Shown here one piece after another: positions 42,527-54,229 of a DNA stretch of 64,000 nt (positions are counted from its first letter, which is position 1; the number at the start of each line of letters is the position of its first letter). Both the position numbers and the translations under genes were made by a program. Source of the DNA: Sweltsa coloradensis (Eukaryota; Arthropoda; Insecta; Plecoptera; Chloroperlidae); the NCBI GenBank assembly GCA_024449915.1, contig JAMZAV010013791.1, positions 1 through 64,000 of the forward strand, given 5' to 3'. The notes below the pieces were generated by a model that made no database searches, was not told the origin of the DNA, and saw nothing but the letters and a program-made list of their open reading frames with translations.

Positions 42527-42955
42527 AATTAATAATCAATTTATTTAAGAGTCCTACCCAATCCCGTATAATAACTGATTTTCAGTGGAAGACTTTAAAT
42601 CAAAGCGACCAAAGCGAACCCTGGCAGGACCCGACGCATCGACGAGTGGAGCGATCACACAAAGATCGATTATTTTTTTTAATAGGAAATTATAGCAATC
42701 AGTGGTATGGACAGTGCCGAACACCCACGAATCAAGCCAGAATCAACAGCCGATTCAAGAACAACAATGAAATTTTATTATGTGCTTTCGTTGTTAGGAC
42801 GGCTCCAAAGTCACCGTTTACAAACTCCTAATGACACAGGAACTGATGGACTTTAAGTCCAAATCAGAAGTTAAAACACTTCCTGACTTTAGCGGGGAAT
42901 CGAACCCTGGACTTCTGCATTGGAAGCAGATGACGCTACCACAAGACCAACGATC
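42527..42955 (-). mobile_element. SINE-T copy 3 with a well-preserved tRNA-like head
   Basis: On the minus strand the head shows an anticodon-arm-like structure at 42930-42914 (5-bp stem TCTGC/GCAGA around a 7-nt loop TTCCAAT, formally anticodon CCA). Next comes a perfect B box GGTTCGATTCC at 42906-42896. This supports a tRNA origin and RNA polymerase III transcription. The body and AT-rich tail follow to 42527. Pairing of an acceptor stem is not evident, so I do not call a tRNA gene. Confidence 0.8.
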
Positions 42956-43294
42956 CACACAACAAGTCCACGGCACACAAAGACCAACGAGCCACACGAA
43001 AACAACAGAAAAGGATCTTGGCTGTTGATGGAAAATGTTTCTTGCGAGAAACATGGACTATCACACAAATTTAGCACCTGCTTCGTACATAGACGGTAAA
43101 CTCCAGAACTAAGCCCACCTGAGTCAATCGGTTAGTGCACCATTTAGTCCACCATTAATGTTACAAATTGGGAGCAGCCATGACATGATTGTGCGTAGGT
43201 TGTATGTACCAATGTGAGAGCTATGGGAAAGAACCGAAGGGGTCGGAGCCGACCGCACTGGTAAAAGATCTGCGTCTATGGTCTTTGGTCCGGC
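42956..43294. other. Unassigned DNA
   Basis: No gene or repeat recognised between SINE-T and the next LINE-N end. Confidence 0.5.
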
Positions 43295-44040
43295 GAACGA
43301 CGTGAGAAACTAGGGCGCTTCAAACCGGTTTAGTTCATAAGTTGCTCACGCCTGTGAATGAAAGTAATTAGAAGAGTTTAATGCAGGTATGTTTGATGAT
43401 TAGATTTATTTCTAAGTGTAAAATAACAAAATAAATGAAGATGAAGAAAGTATAGCAAAATATTAAGTTAATGTAGTAAATGAAAATAAAGAAAAGAAAG
43501 AAATATGTCTGAAGTTACTTAAAGTTTGTTAAATAGATTCACTTTGGATTGAGAAATTTGGAACGATTTGTCGCCGTTACATAGCTTAATAAGAAGTTCT
43601 TCCATATGATTGCGGAGAGATCAAATATTGCTATGTGCAAGGCATCAATATTCTGGTACATTCTGACTAGCATACATGATGTACGGTTAAAGGTACATCA
43701 CATTGTGCCACCATATGGGACTAACCTTTTCTCTGGTTAGAGATATCCTGTGTTAGGCTTGTGTGCCCATATACGAAGTCTAGACAATACCACCTCTTTC
43801 TTCTACGTGAATAGGTCGTAGACGTAGGGTGACGAATTTTTGTTAGCCCTATGTGGGCATCACACTACTCTAATTTGTATTTTGCAACACTCCGCAAGAT
43901 GCTTGTCGCAAATCCAACAATCTTTGCTTGAAATCCACAACTCTTGCAGCTGGAACGGGAATGATTGAAATCAACGTCCGCGACGCTGGGAAAAGCTTCC
44001 TTAGAGCAAGCCTATCAGCGTGTTCATGTTCCCCTCTATG
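43295..44040 (-). mobile_element. LINE-N 3' fragment, indel-rich
   Basis: From the terminal GACGTGAGAAACTAGGGCGC through the UTR to the RNase H region, ending at CCCCTCTATGC near 44040. That is the position where the fragment at 34856 is interrupted. Dozens of one-base indels destroy every frame. Confidence 0.75.
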
Positions 44041-44189
44041 CTTTGGGCCCCTTCATACCCACATTTCCGATAAAGAGAAATCAGTATAACGTTCCCCACG
44101 CACTATTTGGTAGAAGCCTCCCACATGGGTTTATTTGGTCTTTTTCCGGGAAACTTTTGTGGCTTTGCACATTTCAGCGATAATAATTC

Positions 44190-44290
44190 ACGTGAGAAAG
44201 TAGGGGGGCTTCAACTGGTTAGGTCAATTGCTCGCCTGTAGAATATTAAATTTCTTGCGATAATTTTGTGGTGTTTTTGATGGTTTAATT
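44190..44290 (-). repeat. Module B, diverged
   Basis: CACGTGAGAAAGTAGGGGGG and TTCAACTGGTTAGGTCAATT. Confidence 0.65.
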
Positions 44291-44499
44291 GATCTAAGTT
44301 TATCAACAAAAGAAATCATAGAGATAAAAAATTACATTATCAAAATCAAATAAATTGATTTATTTTTTAGAAAAAACAAATTGTGTATTTGTAATAATTA
44401 CAGTTTGGTTCAACAAATTTTAAGTACTTGTGTCCGCCAATTTCATGGTATAGATAGAAGTGTTATAATAAAGTTCTTGTTTGGGTTTGGTTTTTCCCC

Positions 44500-44845
44500 C
44501 CCAGGCTAGAGTAGTAAAGAGAGGGCAATCCAGTGCTGGTCCTGAACCTCTAACTGGGTACGTGTTTCCTCAAGACAAGGGTGGGAGAATTCTCACGTCG
44601 AGGTCGGCATACATTTGTTTCATAGTTTTGGTGGTTGCCATGGTCGTCGTCGTAGGGCACATGTCGTCTAGGGACATGGGGGAGTTACGTGCATTCGACG
44701 CCAATGTCAGAAGCTTACTCTCCCCCTATCATACTGCCCTCAGGAAATGGCTGATGTACATGCTAAGAGGACTATTTTCTCGATTCGAATCGCAATTTTA
44801 CAAAGTAATACAAGCGCAGTAGCTCTGGGCCTATTTATAACAACT
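44500..44845 (-). repeat. Family A copy, strongly diverged
   Basis: CAGTGCTGGTCCTGAACC, ATTCTCACGTCGAGGTCGGC and a GCAGTAGCTCTGGGCC end. The 113-residue plus-strand frame across it is not taken as a gene. Confidence 0.6.
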
Positions 44846-45074
44846 GGGCGTGGTACGCTTAAAAATACTATTTAATTGTAAACGAATTAATATATTTGTT
44901 GTTTTAAAATGTTTTGCAGAACCGAAGTAAATTTGTAACTATGCTCTCTTTTGTCAATCCTTTTGGATATTTAAGTAAATTAAAAGTTTTTGGGGGAAGT
45001 ATTTAATTAATTGTTGTGAAAAAGGTCCTGAGTCACTTTTAGTACTTCTGAGCTAATACGACTTATTTGGATTC

Positions 45075-45715
45075 ATTATGTCAAGGGGCGTCAACTGTAA
45101 CGGTTATTACGCGCACACTCTAGCCTAGAATAGAAAAGAAAAAATGGCGCAAAAGAACGACGAAAACAGAACTACGGCCATCCAAACCTGGGAAGTTATT
45201 TATATTGCGCCGTCATGTATATTGTTATTAAATGAATTGATTCTATATATTTCGTATATGATTCATTTGGATTAGGCGCATCGTCAAACGATAAATCATA
45301 ATGCTATACTTCATCTATAGAGGATACAGAAAGAGGGCCAACGCATGGTCACAGAAACCAGCTATGGTAGCACGGTGGAGGAATAGGGGGGGGGGGGGGG
45401 GTTTCACATCATTGTCGGCGTCGAGTTCGAGAGGTCGTGCAATGAAAAGGGGGTATGTCTCCGACGACGAGCGACTAACTAAGAGCTCGCTCTAGTTTCG
45501 GTGTGTGTGTAATTTTGATTCATTAATTTATGCGCGCGATACTACCTTAGTCATAATACGCCACATCTACCTCAGGCGATATATGGAGATTGGTTTCATG
45601 CAGGTCAGAACCCAGCCACTTTAGAAGGGGGAGGAAATTGGTTAGAAAACGTCCACCTGATTTTTGTAAGATGGACTTTATATGCTTGGGCTAATTCTTT
45701 CCCAGGGCCAGACGT
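45075..45715 (-). repeat. Cluster of diverged A and B pieces
   Basis: A left end at 45085 (GGGGCGTCAACTGTAAC), a module B-like piece near 45160-45250, a family A copy at 45265-45505 with a G17 run, and another left-end/middle piece at 45540-45715. Confidence 0.65.
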
Positions 45716-45884
45716 GGGATATTTATTTTTTATATTATAGTCCCTAGTTTAAGCCTAGCAAAATCATAACCTAAGCATTCTAAAAACGGTGAGTAGAAAC
45801 AACGACTTATAACGTGAGTAACTTTTGCCAACTGTGAGTGGGTACGCCTGTAAATATAAATTGAGTTCGATTTGTTATATTTGG

Positions 45885-46280
45885 GAGTACAGAGCGCCCG
45901 GCAACCGCTAGGTCATTTAAGAGAATGCGCACTCTAACCTCTAGGGGATGTGAGGATATAACACAACCGTGCTGGCCAGAAACATCCACTGCAGGTGAAG
46001 GGAGGGAGGCACTAACTGTAAAAATAATGTTCATAAATGAAAACGTTTATACTGATTGCCGGTACGTTTTCCAGCTCTCTTAAAGAATGATAATAATAAT
46101 AAAGTCCAAGTTCCTATACGTCCAGGATGGCTGGTATTGCGACGCCATACAGGTAGGGAGTTGCGCCAGCAGCACATACACTGTTAAAGCCGAGATGAAG
46201 TAATAGACCGGAAGTTTGCTTGGTATGATTTGTTGAGTCATTATAACGCCACAATGGTGATTCAATGACGACAGAGAAAC
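45885..46280 (-). repeat. Family A variant A2 with flank, second copy
   Basis: CACAACCGTGCTGGCCAGAA, TTTTCCAGCTCTCTTAAAG and ACGTCCAGGATGGCTGG parallel 35625-36000. It ends at a module B-like GAGAAACAGGGCGCATTC near 46272. Confidence 0.7.
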
Positions 46281-46419
46281 AGGGCGCATTCAAACCGGGT
46301 ATGTCAAATCAACTTCCTTTCATATTGATAGTTGTAATACTTTCATTTTAGATAAATTTTATATTGATTTGCTTCAAGTAAAAGTTTCTTGGTTACTCTT
46401 ATGAAGCGCTAAAACTCAA

Positions 46420-46700
46420 TCCTAGAGAATTTAGAAGGGTGGTCCCTTTTCTGGTCAGAACCTCCCGGGTAGGGAGGAATGGGGGTTTTTTCCTCAAGTC
46501 GTGGTTGTCATCCGTGCCAATCGCATTGTCTTCGTCGTATTGTCGGTTGTCGTCGATCGGCGGGGAGGGAGTCGAGATGATAGAGGTTGTTTCACCCGAC
46601 GATGTCTTCTTGAGCTCGCCTTTAAGTTTCGGGGAGATATATTCTACGGTTTCTAACTAGCTGATGTTAGCAAGGAATGGGCTCATTCTCTTGAATCGCT
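46420..46700 (-). repeat. Family A copy, diverged
   Basis: CTTTTCTGGTCAGAACCTCC, GAGCTCGCCTTTAAGTTTCG and AGCTGATGTTAGCAAGG. Confidence 0.65.
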
Positions 46701-47868
46701 TTTTTATACAACTAGGAACGACCAAAGTCGTTGTTAAACGAGTGAGAGTTGCTGCCAAGTGTTGAGTGCTGGGAACATCCCCTTTCTCTCTATACCTAAG
46801 GCTGGATCTAGTCCTAGTTTTGAGGAATGATACCATAACGGGGTATTATACACTGGATCGACTCACCGTTTCACACGACTTTGTGGCGTTTCCCTGTTGA
46901 TTACTCGGACCCGGTAAAGTATTCCTGACTTCTAAAACCGTCCGTCTGGTCCACCTTATTATAAACTGGACGTCACTCTGGACAACAATAATTATTTAAA
47001 TTGAACATTCAAAATAACGATCGTGTCAAAACGATTTTAGCGTGAACCATTACAAATTTTCCAAGATAAAACGAAAATCACCTAATTTTTCTTATCCCAT
47101 TTAACACCACCCCTCCAAAATAATAAGTGGGTGTAAAATACACCACAAAATTCCAACCAACGGCATCGAAACCCAACCCCTGCCGTGTGGTAAGGCGTAT
47201 GCTTACTACTATATGCCATGCCCAGCCACGCAGATTTCGTCCCCGCTAGCTGCTACTACACCAATGCTCATCGTATCTTGTTTAAAAGTCACATTTTTAT
47301 TTATTGTAGGAATTAAAATCGTAATGGATCTAGCTGATTTTGTTAACAGTTTCTCAGTAAACTCGTACCGGATGTCCTGTTCAAAATTTCAGCGAAATTG
47401 TTCGACGGTTCGGCTGGATTTTCGCACGTACAGACAGACAGAATGCCAGAATGAGAGCCGTTTGAGTTGAATGGAGACACCTCGGTCGCTCCGTCCGCTC
47501 GTTTAATTAGCAGATGCCATGCTTTGAGATCCAATTGGTGCCTCAGGCTCAGACAGGTGAACCTAAATGATGAAAGATACTAATAAGTGAGAAGTTAGTC
47601 CTCTTTTAACTATGTGGTTCATATTTCACGCGGCTCTCATGTAAAAAGCTTAATTGTTTTGTATGTTTTGTTTGTTAAAATACTAATTTTTCAAATTATA
47701 TTTTGTTGGAACACTTGCCCAGATAGTGCAATGCAAAACCCCTTCTTAACGTGTCAACGAGTGTTTAGGACATTTGATGGTATGTTCGAGGGTTGTTTTT
47801 AGGGGACTCAGTCCTTTTCCCTTAGCATTAACGACTGAAGGAAAAACTCGGAAAAAATCCTTCAGTCA
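46701..47868. other. Mostly unassigned DNA
   Basis: CCAAAGTCGTTGTTAAACGAG near 46722 recurs near 62492 (CCAAAGTCGTTGTTAACGAG). A short family A-like end lies near 47515-47560. TTGCCCAGATAGTGCAATGC near 47715 resembles 19770. No coding domain recognised. Confidence 0.5.
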
Positions 47869-47869
47869 G

Positions 47870-47955
47870 ATTGCCGGTCTCGGCAGGTTAAAACCGGGAC
47901 GACCTTCCGAATCAGAAGTCGCGCGCTTAACGCTCGAGCCAACACTGTCAGGTTA
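47870..47955 (-). other. tRNA-like sequence, possible second SINE head
   Basis: On the minus strand TTGGCTCGAGCG fits an A box and GGTTTTAACC a degenerate B box, with CTTCTGATTCGGAAGG between them where an anticodon arm would lie. A full cloverleaf is not supported, so it is more likely a SINE head or tRNA relic than a gene. Confidence 0.45.
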
Positions 47956-47979
47956 AGAATAGATTTTTGATTTGTTTCT

Positions 47980-48350
47980 TTAAGTTGTAGGGCGCCGTCA
48001 ACCGTAAGTGTCATATGCGCCATACTAGCCCGGCGATATTGGAAGGCAGTTTCCATGCTGGTCAGACCTTCCACGGGTAAGGGTGGGTGGGGGGTTTTCT
48101 CCACGTCGCAGTCGTCATCGTCTTTGCCAACGTTCGTTGTGTGATTTTCACGTCGTAGGGTGTCTTCAAGGGAGGGAGGTTGTTCCACACGACGATTCCA
48201 GAGCTACGCCTCTGGTATTGGTTGTGATATATACTTCTTTACTTATAGAAGCTGATTTTGCGAGAAGTACTTTATCAATCTCCTCCGCCCACGATTAGGC
48301 AAGCCATCTTCTGGGCCTAACTTCTACTCGGGCCGCGACGGGGAAGTATG
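47980..48350 (-). repeat. Family A copy, indel-rich
   Basis: GGCGCCGTCAACCGTAAGTG to GGGCCGCGACGGGG, including CCATGCTGGTCAGACCTTCC and GATTTTGCGAGAAG. Confidence 0.75.
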
Positions 48351-48484
48351 TTGGGGCGAATATAAGAATGATTATCAAATAATAATATAGACGCTCTCGA
48401 AATACTTCTTGTGCTGGAACGTAAGTTTAAACAATACTTTTATTAGGCATAGAAACTTTCTAACCTACGGCATTCCCTCACAAC

Positions 48485-48640
48485 GCTACGAATCAGACGA
48501 GAAAAACTAGGGCTCTTCAACCAGGTTAGTTGTCTATTGCGCAACCTGTGACATCGTAAGATAAATGTCCATGATTCATAGAATTTTGTAAATTCAGTTA
48601 TTTTAGTTTATGTTACAATAAAGTGTCACGTCCAACATTG
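48485..48640 (-). repeat. Module B, indel-rich
   Basis: GAGAAAAACTAGGGCTCTTC, AACCAGGTTAGTTGTCTATT and GCGCAACCTGTGACATCG. Confidence 0.7.
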
Positions 48641-48654
48641 GGTAATAAGTTGCT

Positions 48655-49025
48655 ATTAAGACCTAGTGGATGTGTGGATGGAAAGTCACGCTGCCTGTAG
48701 TGTATCGTTGAGGAACAGAGGAGGGGGGAGGAGTTTTCACGTCGTGGTCGTCATGGTCCCTGGTAAATGTTTATGTTTGTCACTGTCGTCTTGCCAGGGA
48801 GGTTTTTTTTTTTTTTAAAATTTTCGAGTGGAGAAGAGTTCCACGATGACACTGCACGGTAAGAATGAAACAGCCTATAAATTGCTTACTTTTAGGTTAT
48901 TTGTTTTATAAACGTGGTCCAATCGTTAGAATAGAAAGCTCCACTCTAGCCTAGGGGATGTGGGGAACTCAAGACAACCATACTGGTCAGATCCACACAG
49001 GCAACAGGGTAGGGGGACAAACACT
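48655..49025 (-). repeat. Two diverged family A pieces
   Basis: One at 48655-48850 (GTTTTCACGTCGTGGTCGTC) and one A2-like piece at 48910-49025 (AGACAACCATACTGGTCAG). Confidence 0.6.
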
Positions 49026-49344
49026 GTTACCAATTCACAATTATTTTGGGTAACCTGATGCATTTTATATTTATATTTGATTGTCCGCCTTTGAAAATAT
49101 TTTTTTGTAAATGAAAAAGGATATAATACATGTTAAAATGAAGAAATAAACAATTAATACATAGATACATTGTAGTAAGAAAGAAAATCTTGTTCGTAAT
49201 CAAATCCATGCAATGTTCACATGCCTAATGTTGCGTTCCGCCCTCTCACAAGGATGAACCGACAATAACAATTACTTTATGTACTATAGTCCACGATGTC
49301 TGTTTATTTGCGGAACGCCAAACAGGAAGCTTATGATTCAAGTA
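49026..49344. other. Unassigned AT-rich DNA
   Basis: Nothing recognised. Confidence 0.5.
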
Positions 49345-49925
49345 ACGAACGTGGAGAAAACTAGGGCGCTCCAACCGGGACATCATATCGTGCCTGCATT
49401 GATATATGCTAATAATAAATTGAATTTTTTTGTTAATTTTAATATATTTTTCGTGAAGATCGTTTCAGTAAACGTTGTCATGGTAAGAGTCGGGCAAGGG
49501 ATTAGATTAATTTAAGTTAAAGGGAGGCGTAAACCGTAAGGTCTTAATAAGAAAAACTCTAGCAGAAGGGTTGTGGAAAGAAAGGTCCCATAGGTGGTCC
49601 AGAACCAGCCGGGGTTGAAGTAATGGATAAAGTGGTTTTCGTCACGTTTTGGTTTGATTGAAGGCGCGTCCCAACCTTGAGGTTCGTAATGACCACTCTA
49701 GCATAGTTGGATATGTGGGAGGAGGGACCCATGCTGTTCAGAAACCAGCCCACGGTAGGGCGTGAGGAAAGGGGGTTCTCACGTCATGAGTTTCGTCACC
49801 CTCACACAAGAGTAACCGTTCGTTTGTAGTCATTGGATATTGACAGTCGGAGAGGTCGTCAGGGAAAAGTTCTGGGTCTGCCCGCGACGATTGTCAGAGC
49901 TTTCCTCTAGTTTTGGGGAGAAATA
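49345..49925 (-). repeat. Module B followed by family A pieces
   Basis: Module B at 49345-49510 (GAGAAAACTAGGGCGCTCCA), a family A left piece at 49520-49620 (GAGGCGTAAACCGTAAGG) and another at 49660-49925 (GGCGCGTCCCAACC to TTTCCTCTAGTTTTGGGG). Confidence 0.7.
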
Positions 49926-50299
49926 ACCAATATTCCATCTGCTCGATGATTGGGGAGGATAATCCTATACTGTTCATACTCAACCCATCCTCGGGGTAGG
50001 GGAAGAGTATGATGACCTCAAACACCAAAGTCACGAGTTGCCTCCCAATCTGAGTTTGTCTTGTATCAAGACCACACCCAACTAAGATGGTTGTAGACAA
50101 CCTCGGTTGCTGGGCAGAGCGATACTGGATATCCTGTCCCGGGCCTAGCAGCTGGTTCAACAGAGCCACGACTTCCAATGATTCTCTGTGCAACGAGACT
50201 TATTATGCATAATAACACAGAGCTCTGTAGATTTCCGTTTGTTTGAATACAAAGTTATTTATAAATTATTTTGGCCGGTTCAAAGGCATAGTCTCTTGT

Positions 50300-50493
50300 G
50301 AACACCCAACCCTGAAGTGAAGCCCTAACAAACAAAAGCCAACACTGGGCAGCGGCTTGTTGGACTCACCAGCCTTAGTTCACAACGTTAACACCACAAG
50401 TTTTTCGCAAGTCACAGCCATGTGGATAGTTATTGTTTTCATGAGTCGCGATATAATCTTGATTGATACTTCTCGATTTACCTGACTGCCGTA
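50300..50493 (-). repeat. Flank shared with 58.9 and 63.1 kb
   Basis: CCTGAAGTGAAGCCCTAAC, CAACACTGGGCAGCGGCTTG, TTGGACTCACCAGCC and GTTCACAACG match the sequence preceding the LINE-N ends at 59078 and 63285. Confidence 0.7.
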
Positions 50494-52905
50494 ACGACGA
50501 CACGTGACGAACTAGGGCGCTTCAACTCGGTTAGGTCATATTGCGCCGCCTGTGAATGAAAGGAAATGAGAAGAGTATATGCAGGTATATGTTGATGATA
50601 AGATTGTTTTCATAAGTGTATAAATAAAACAAATAAATTGATGATGAAGAAAGTAATAGGCAAACATAAAGTTATGTAGCTATGAAAAATAAAGAACAGA
50701 AAGAAATGTTCAAATAGGTGCATTGAATTTTGTTAAATAGATACTTATGGATGAGAAATTTAAAAGTTTGTCGCCGTTTATCATATGATATAAAGTTCTT
50801 TACCATTATGATTGGGAGAGATCAAATTGCGTTGCGCAGGCATTCATTTTCACATTCTGCTAAGCATATGATGCACGGTTAAAGGTACATCACATGTGGT
50901 CACATATGGGACAATACCTTTTCTCTTTGTTATAGGGAGATATCCGCGTGTTAGATCACCGTGTATGGGTCTTATACAAGTCTAGAAATACCACCTCTTC
51001 CTCTACGTGAGATCCCGTCAACGATGTTGGACGAATTTTATTGTAGTCAATGTGGCATCACCTACGCAATTATGTCATTTTGCAACACACACATCCGGAT
51101 GCTTGTCGCAAATCCAACATCTTTGCTTGAATCCACTCTTGACATCATTGAAGGGAACTAGATTGAAATCAACGTCGCGAACGCTGGGGTAAAGCTTCCT
51201 TTAGCAGCCCGATCAGCGTGTTTCATTTTCTTCTAGCCCACGTGTCCAGGTATCCAGCAAAACTCTATTATATAACCCTTAGAGGTTAGTTTTTTCTAAA
51301 TAGAATTGGAATGTCTTGTACTAAATGATGACTAGAATACCATGTGTATTTTTATAAGCTTGAAGTGAACTTAGCTATCTGAACACAAAAGGTATTCTCA
51401 CACAACGACAAACGTAAAATGTATTTTAAGAGCTTTCACGGATGGCGAATAACTCTGCGTGAAAACTGAACACACGTCCTTCGCTTAGCCTGAAACGTTC
51501 AGTTAAGGTGGAGCATAAAAAGCACTTTCACCTTGGTTGTCCATATTTTGAGCCTCTGTGAATACCAAAGTAAACCATTGCGTTCATGGCAAATCTATTC
51601 TAAATTTAATTTTGAAATACAGTAGCCATTAGAGTTTTTATCAAAACGACATAGGCGATAGCATATATCGGCCTCCTGGTGTAGACCATGAATGGCGGGT
51701 TATGGCTAAAAACAAAATTAATAACTGTTGGTAGAATTTAAAATCTAAAGATTAACAAAAGCTGATGTGGTTTACGGCATAGATTTAAATTTTCATTAAT
51801 ACGTACCCATCACGATGTTTTTGCCGTTCTGCCAAGGGGACACACCTGACCTCGGCATCCAAACTAGACTACCCGGGCTTGTTCGAAATTGCAACCAAAG
51901 CAAGACGAGACCCCAATGGTGGAGCGGTTTCCTAGAAGTTTAAGGGCTTTGTGTCTTGCAGAAGAGTATACGAACATCCTAGTCCCATCTTGGAGCTCTA
52001 CTAGGATCCTAATTCTCCAACGTGCAAGTCTTATCTGCACCCCGACGATGTATTGAGCTTCAACTTTTCCACTACAGGTTTGAATTTTCAACATTCATCT
52101 TTTGCTCTACGTAACTCAACAAACGTGTGGTTTTTCCAATTTAGCTTTTTGTCAAAACCCATGCCGAGAAGACGGACATTTGGTTTGAATTGAAAGTTCT
52201 AATATTAGTTTACACCAGAGTTGTGTGGTCATTTATTGAATCCCTATGAAGACGCCAAAAGTGAATGCACTGAGTCTTTTTTCGGGAGGGAACGTGTCCG
52301 GTCCCCGCGCTTTCTACCCATTCACTTAAATTGTCAAAATCCAATTTGCAACGTGTCTTTGAGCTGTTGATAATATACCGATCTGTAGAAGATTTCCCAG
52401 ACATCATCTACACAAATAGGCACGACATTAGCATCTTTGGAATACAATTCGCAACACCTTTTTATGCAATAGCGAACAGTGATACCGGGACAAGACGGAG
52501 CCTTGTGGTACACCTTTTTCTCAGTGAGAACGAGTCTACAAAACATTGTTAAACAAAACGTACTTTGAAATTCTAATCTTTTAAAAAAGTTTTCTAAAAA
52601 TTTTGGCATGTCCCTCTAAAACCCCACTCGTGAATCTGTTGAAGTATATTATACCTCCTTGTTGTGTCGATGCTTTTTCAATGTCCAAAAGCACACCAAC
52701 AACATGTTGTATTTGCACAAACCCTTCTTGAATAAACGGTCTCCTAATCGAACCGCGTGGTCGATGGGTTCAAACTACGATTGACGAAATCCACATTTGG
52801 CGTTCGCCGCCATAAACCTGCGTGTCTCCAGCATCGCACTTAGTTGTTTGTTGATCATCTTTTCGAACAATTTGCAAAAGCAGACTTGTCAGAGAAATAT
52901 GGCGT
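50494..52905 (-). mobile_element. LINE-N copy, RT to 3' end, riddled with indels
   Basis: It covers the same span as 11876-14265: terminal sequence, UTR, CCHC, RNase H, and RT up to just past YRPISL. It stops near 52905 (GAGAAATATGGCGTATCGA). Short frames recover pieces such as IGLNNISEW-like and SSARHKALKLLG, but no domain is continuous. Differences from the 12-14 kb copy are mostly single-base insertions and deletions. Confidence 0.8.
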
Positions 52906-54229
52906 ATCGAGGGGAAGTCAAGGGAAGGTGCTTTTGTCTTTTTGGACGAATGGCGTTTGTCCATTTTTTCCATCTGTCCAAGCTTAGAAAATCTCTTGAT
53001 AACATTTCTAATCTTACACGGAAATACAAAAACAACCCATATCAAATTTTGGACTGCATCTTGAACTTCTAGAATCATACTACGAGTGACATTGAATGGG
53101 AAGTGATTGAAGTTTTAAGTTTTTCATTATTACAGCATATTATTTGTTTTACTCAATTGTGTGGGTAAAGCGAAAAATAACATATGTGACACAATTGAAG
53201 TTTTATTATGATTCTGAACAGAAGTAAATATTATTCATATTAATTTAAAATCGATTTTTCAACCTACTTGTACCTAGACAAGTATTATATCTATTATAGT
53301 ATAATACGTAGTAGTTGATGTGGGATAACCTCCGTTATTTATTTTACAGATTTGTGGGGATTTAAAGTCTTTCTGGGTATTTATTGAGGGGACCTCATAA
53401 GCATACACATTATAAAGTTGTGTATTTTGTGGTTTTAATACCAAGTTGTCACTATTATTATTTGTTTCACTTTCTTGACAGCAGAATAAAGGTTAATTGA
53501 ATAATATACGACCTGTTCGAATTTTAAATAGTACTTCATTTTCATTCAGAATGGTTAAGTATTGTAACCGTGTGATAAGTTGCAGAAGAATATAAAAATA
53601 AAAAGCACTAGAGTGCTACGTATGTAAATCACTTTTTTGTTTCATGGAATGTGTGTATAAATATGAGCAATGAAGCATTCGATTCATTGCTTGGACGATG
53701 GGAATGGCAATAAGTGTAATAGACAATTGGAAATACCAGCAAGTGATCCTTCAATGTGGTGTTACAGTGTCTATTGAAACTGAAGAAATAGAACCAAGAA
53801 GAGTTTCGGCCCGAGATGGTACTGTATTAATTTGTTTTTTCCCCCTCTAAGTGTACACGATCTTTTTAATCATGAATTCGACGAAGAGTCTCAAAGTAAT
53901 GATGATGTTTGCTAAAGGTTTACCAGGTCATTTTGGCAAAAAGGTAATAAGTTGATTTGGACATCTTAATATACGTAGTTGGATACAGTATATATCATCA
54001 GTTGAGGGTTATTACTTGACACGTACAATTTTGATATATTTGCTTCTGTGAAACATATCTAGATGAAATCTGTTCTAGAATATAGTTTTATTACTGGTTG
54101 ACAATTATAAAATGCTAAGATTTGATCGGAAAGGTAGGGGGGAGGGGGGTTAGTTATTTATATTGCTGAGAAAGTGTCATAGTCAAGTGTCGTTGAGTTT
54201 AATAGTTAAATTATCCGATGTATGTTGAG
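52906..54229. other. Unassigned DNA upstream of LINE-D
   Basis: No confident feature. Around 53640-53860 a plus-strand frame-shifted stretch looks weakly coding (EAFDSLLGRWEW) and could be ORF1 of LINE-D, but this is not secure. Confidence 0.4.

Noticed and set aside
42896..42955. A functional tRNA gene
   Set aside because: The anticodon arm and B box are present, but the acceptor stem is not evident and the sequence is the head of a SINE-T copy.
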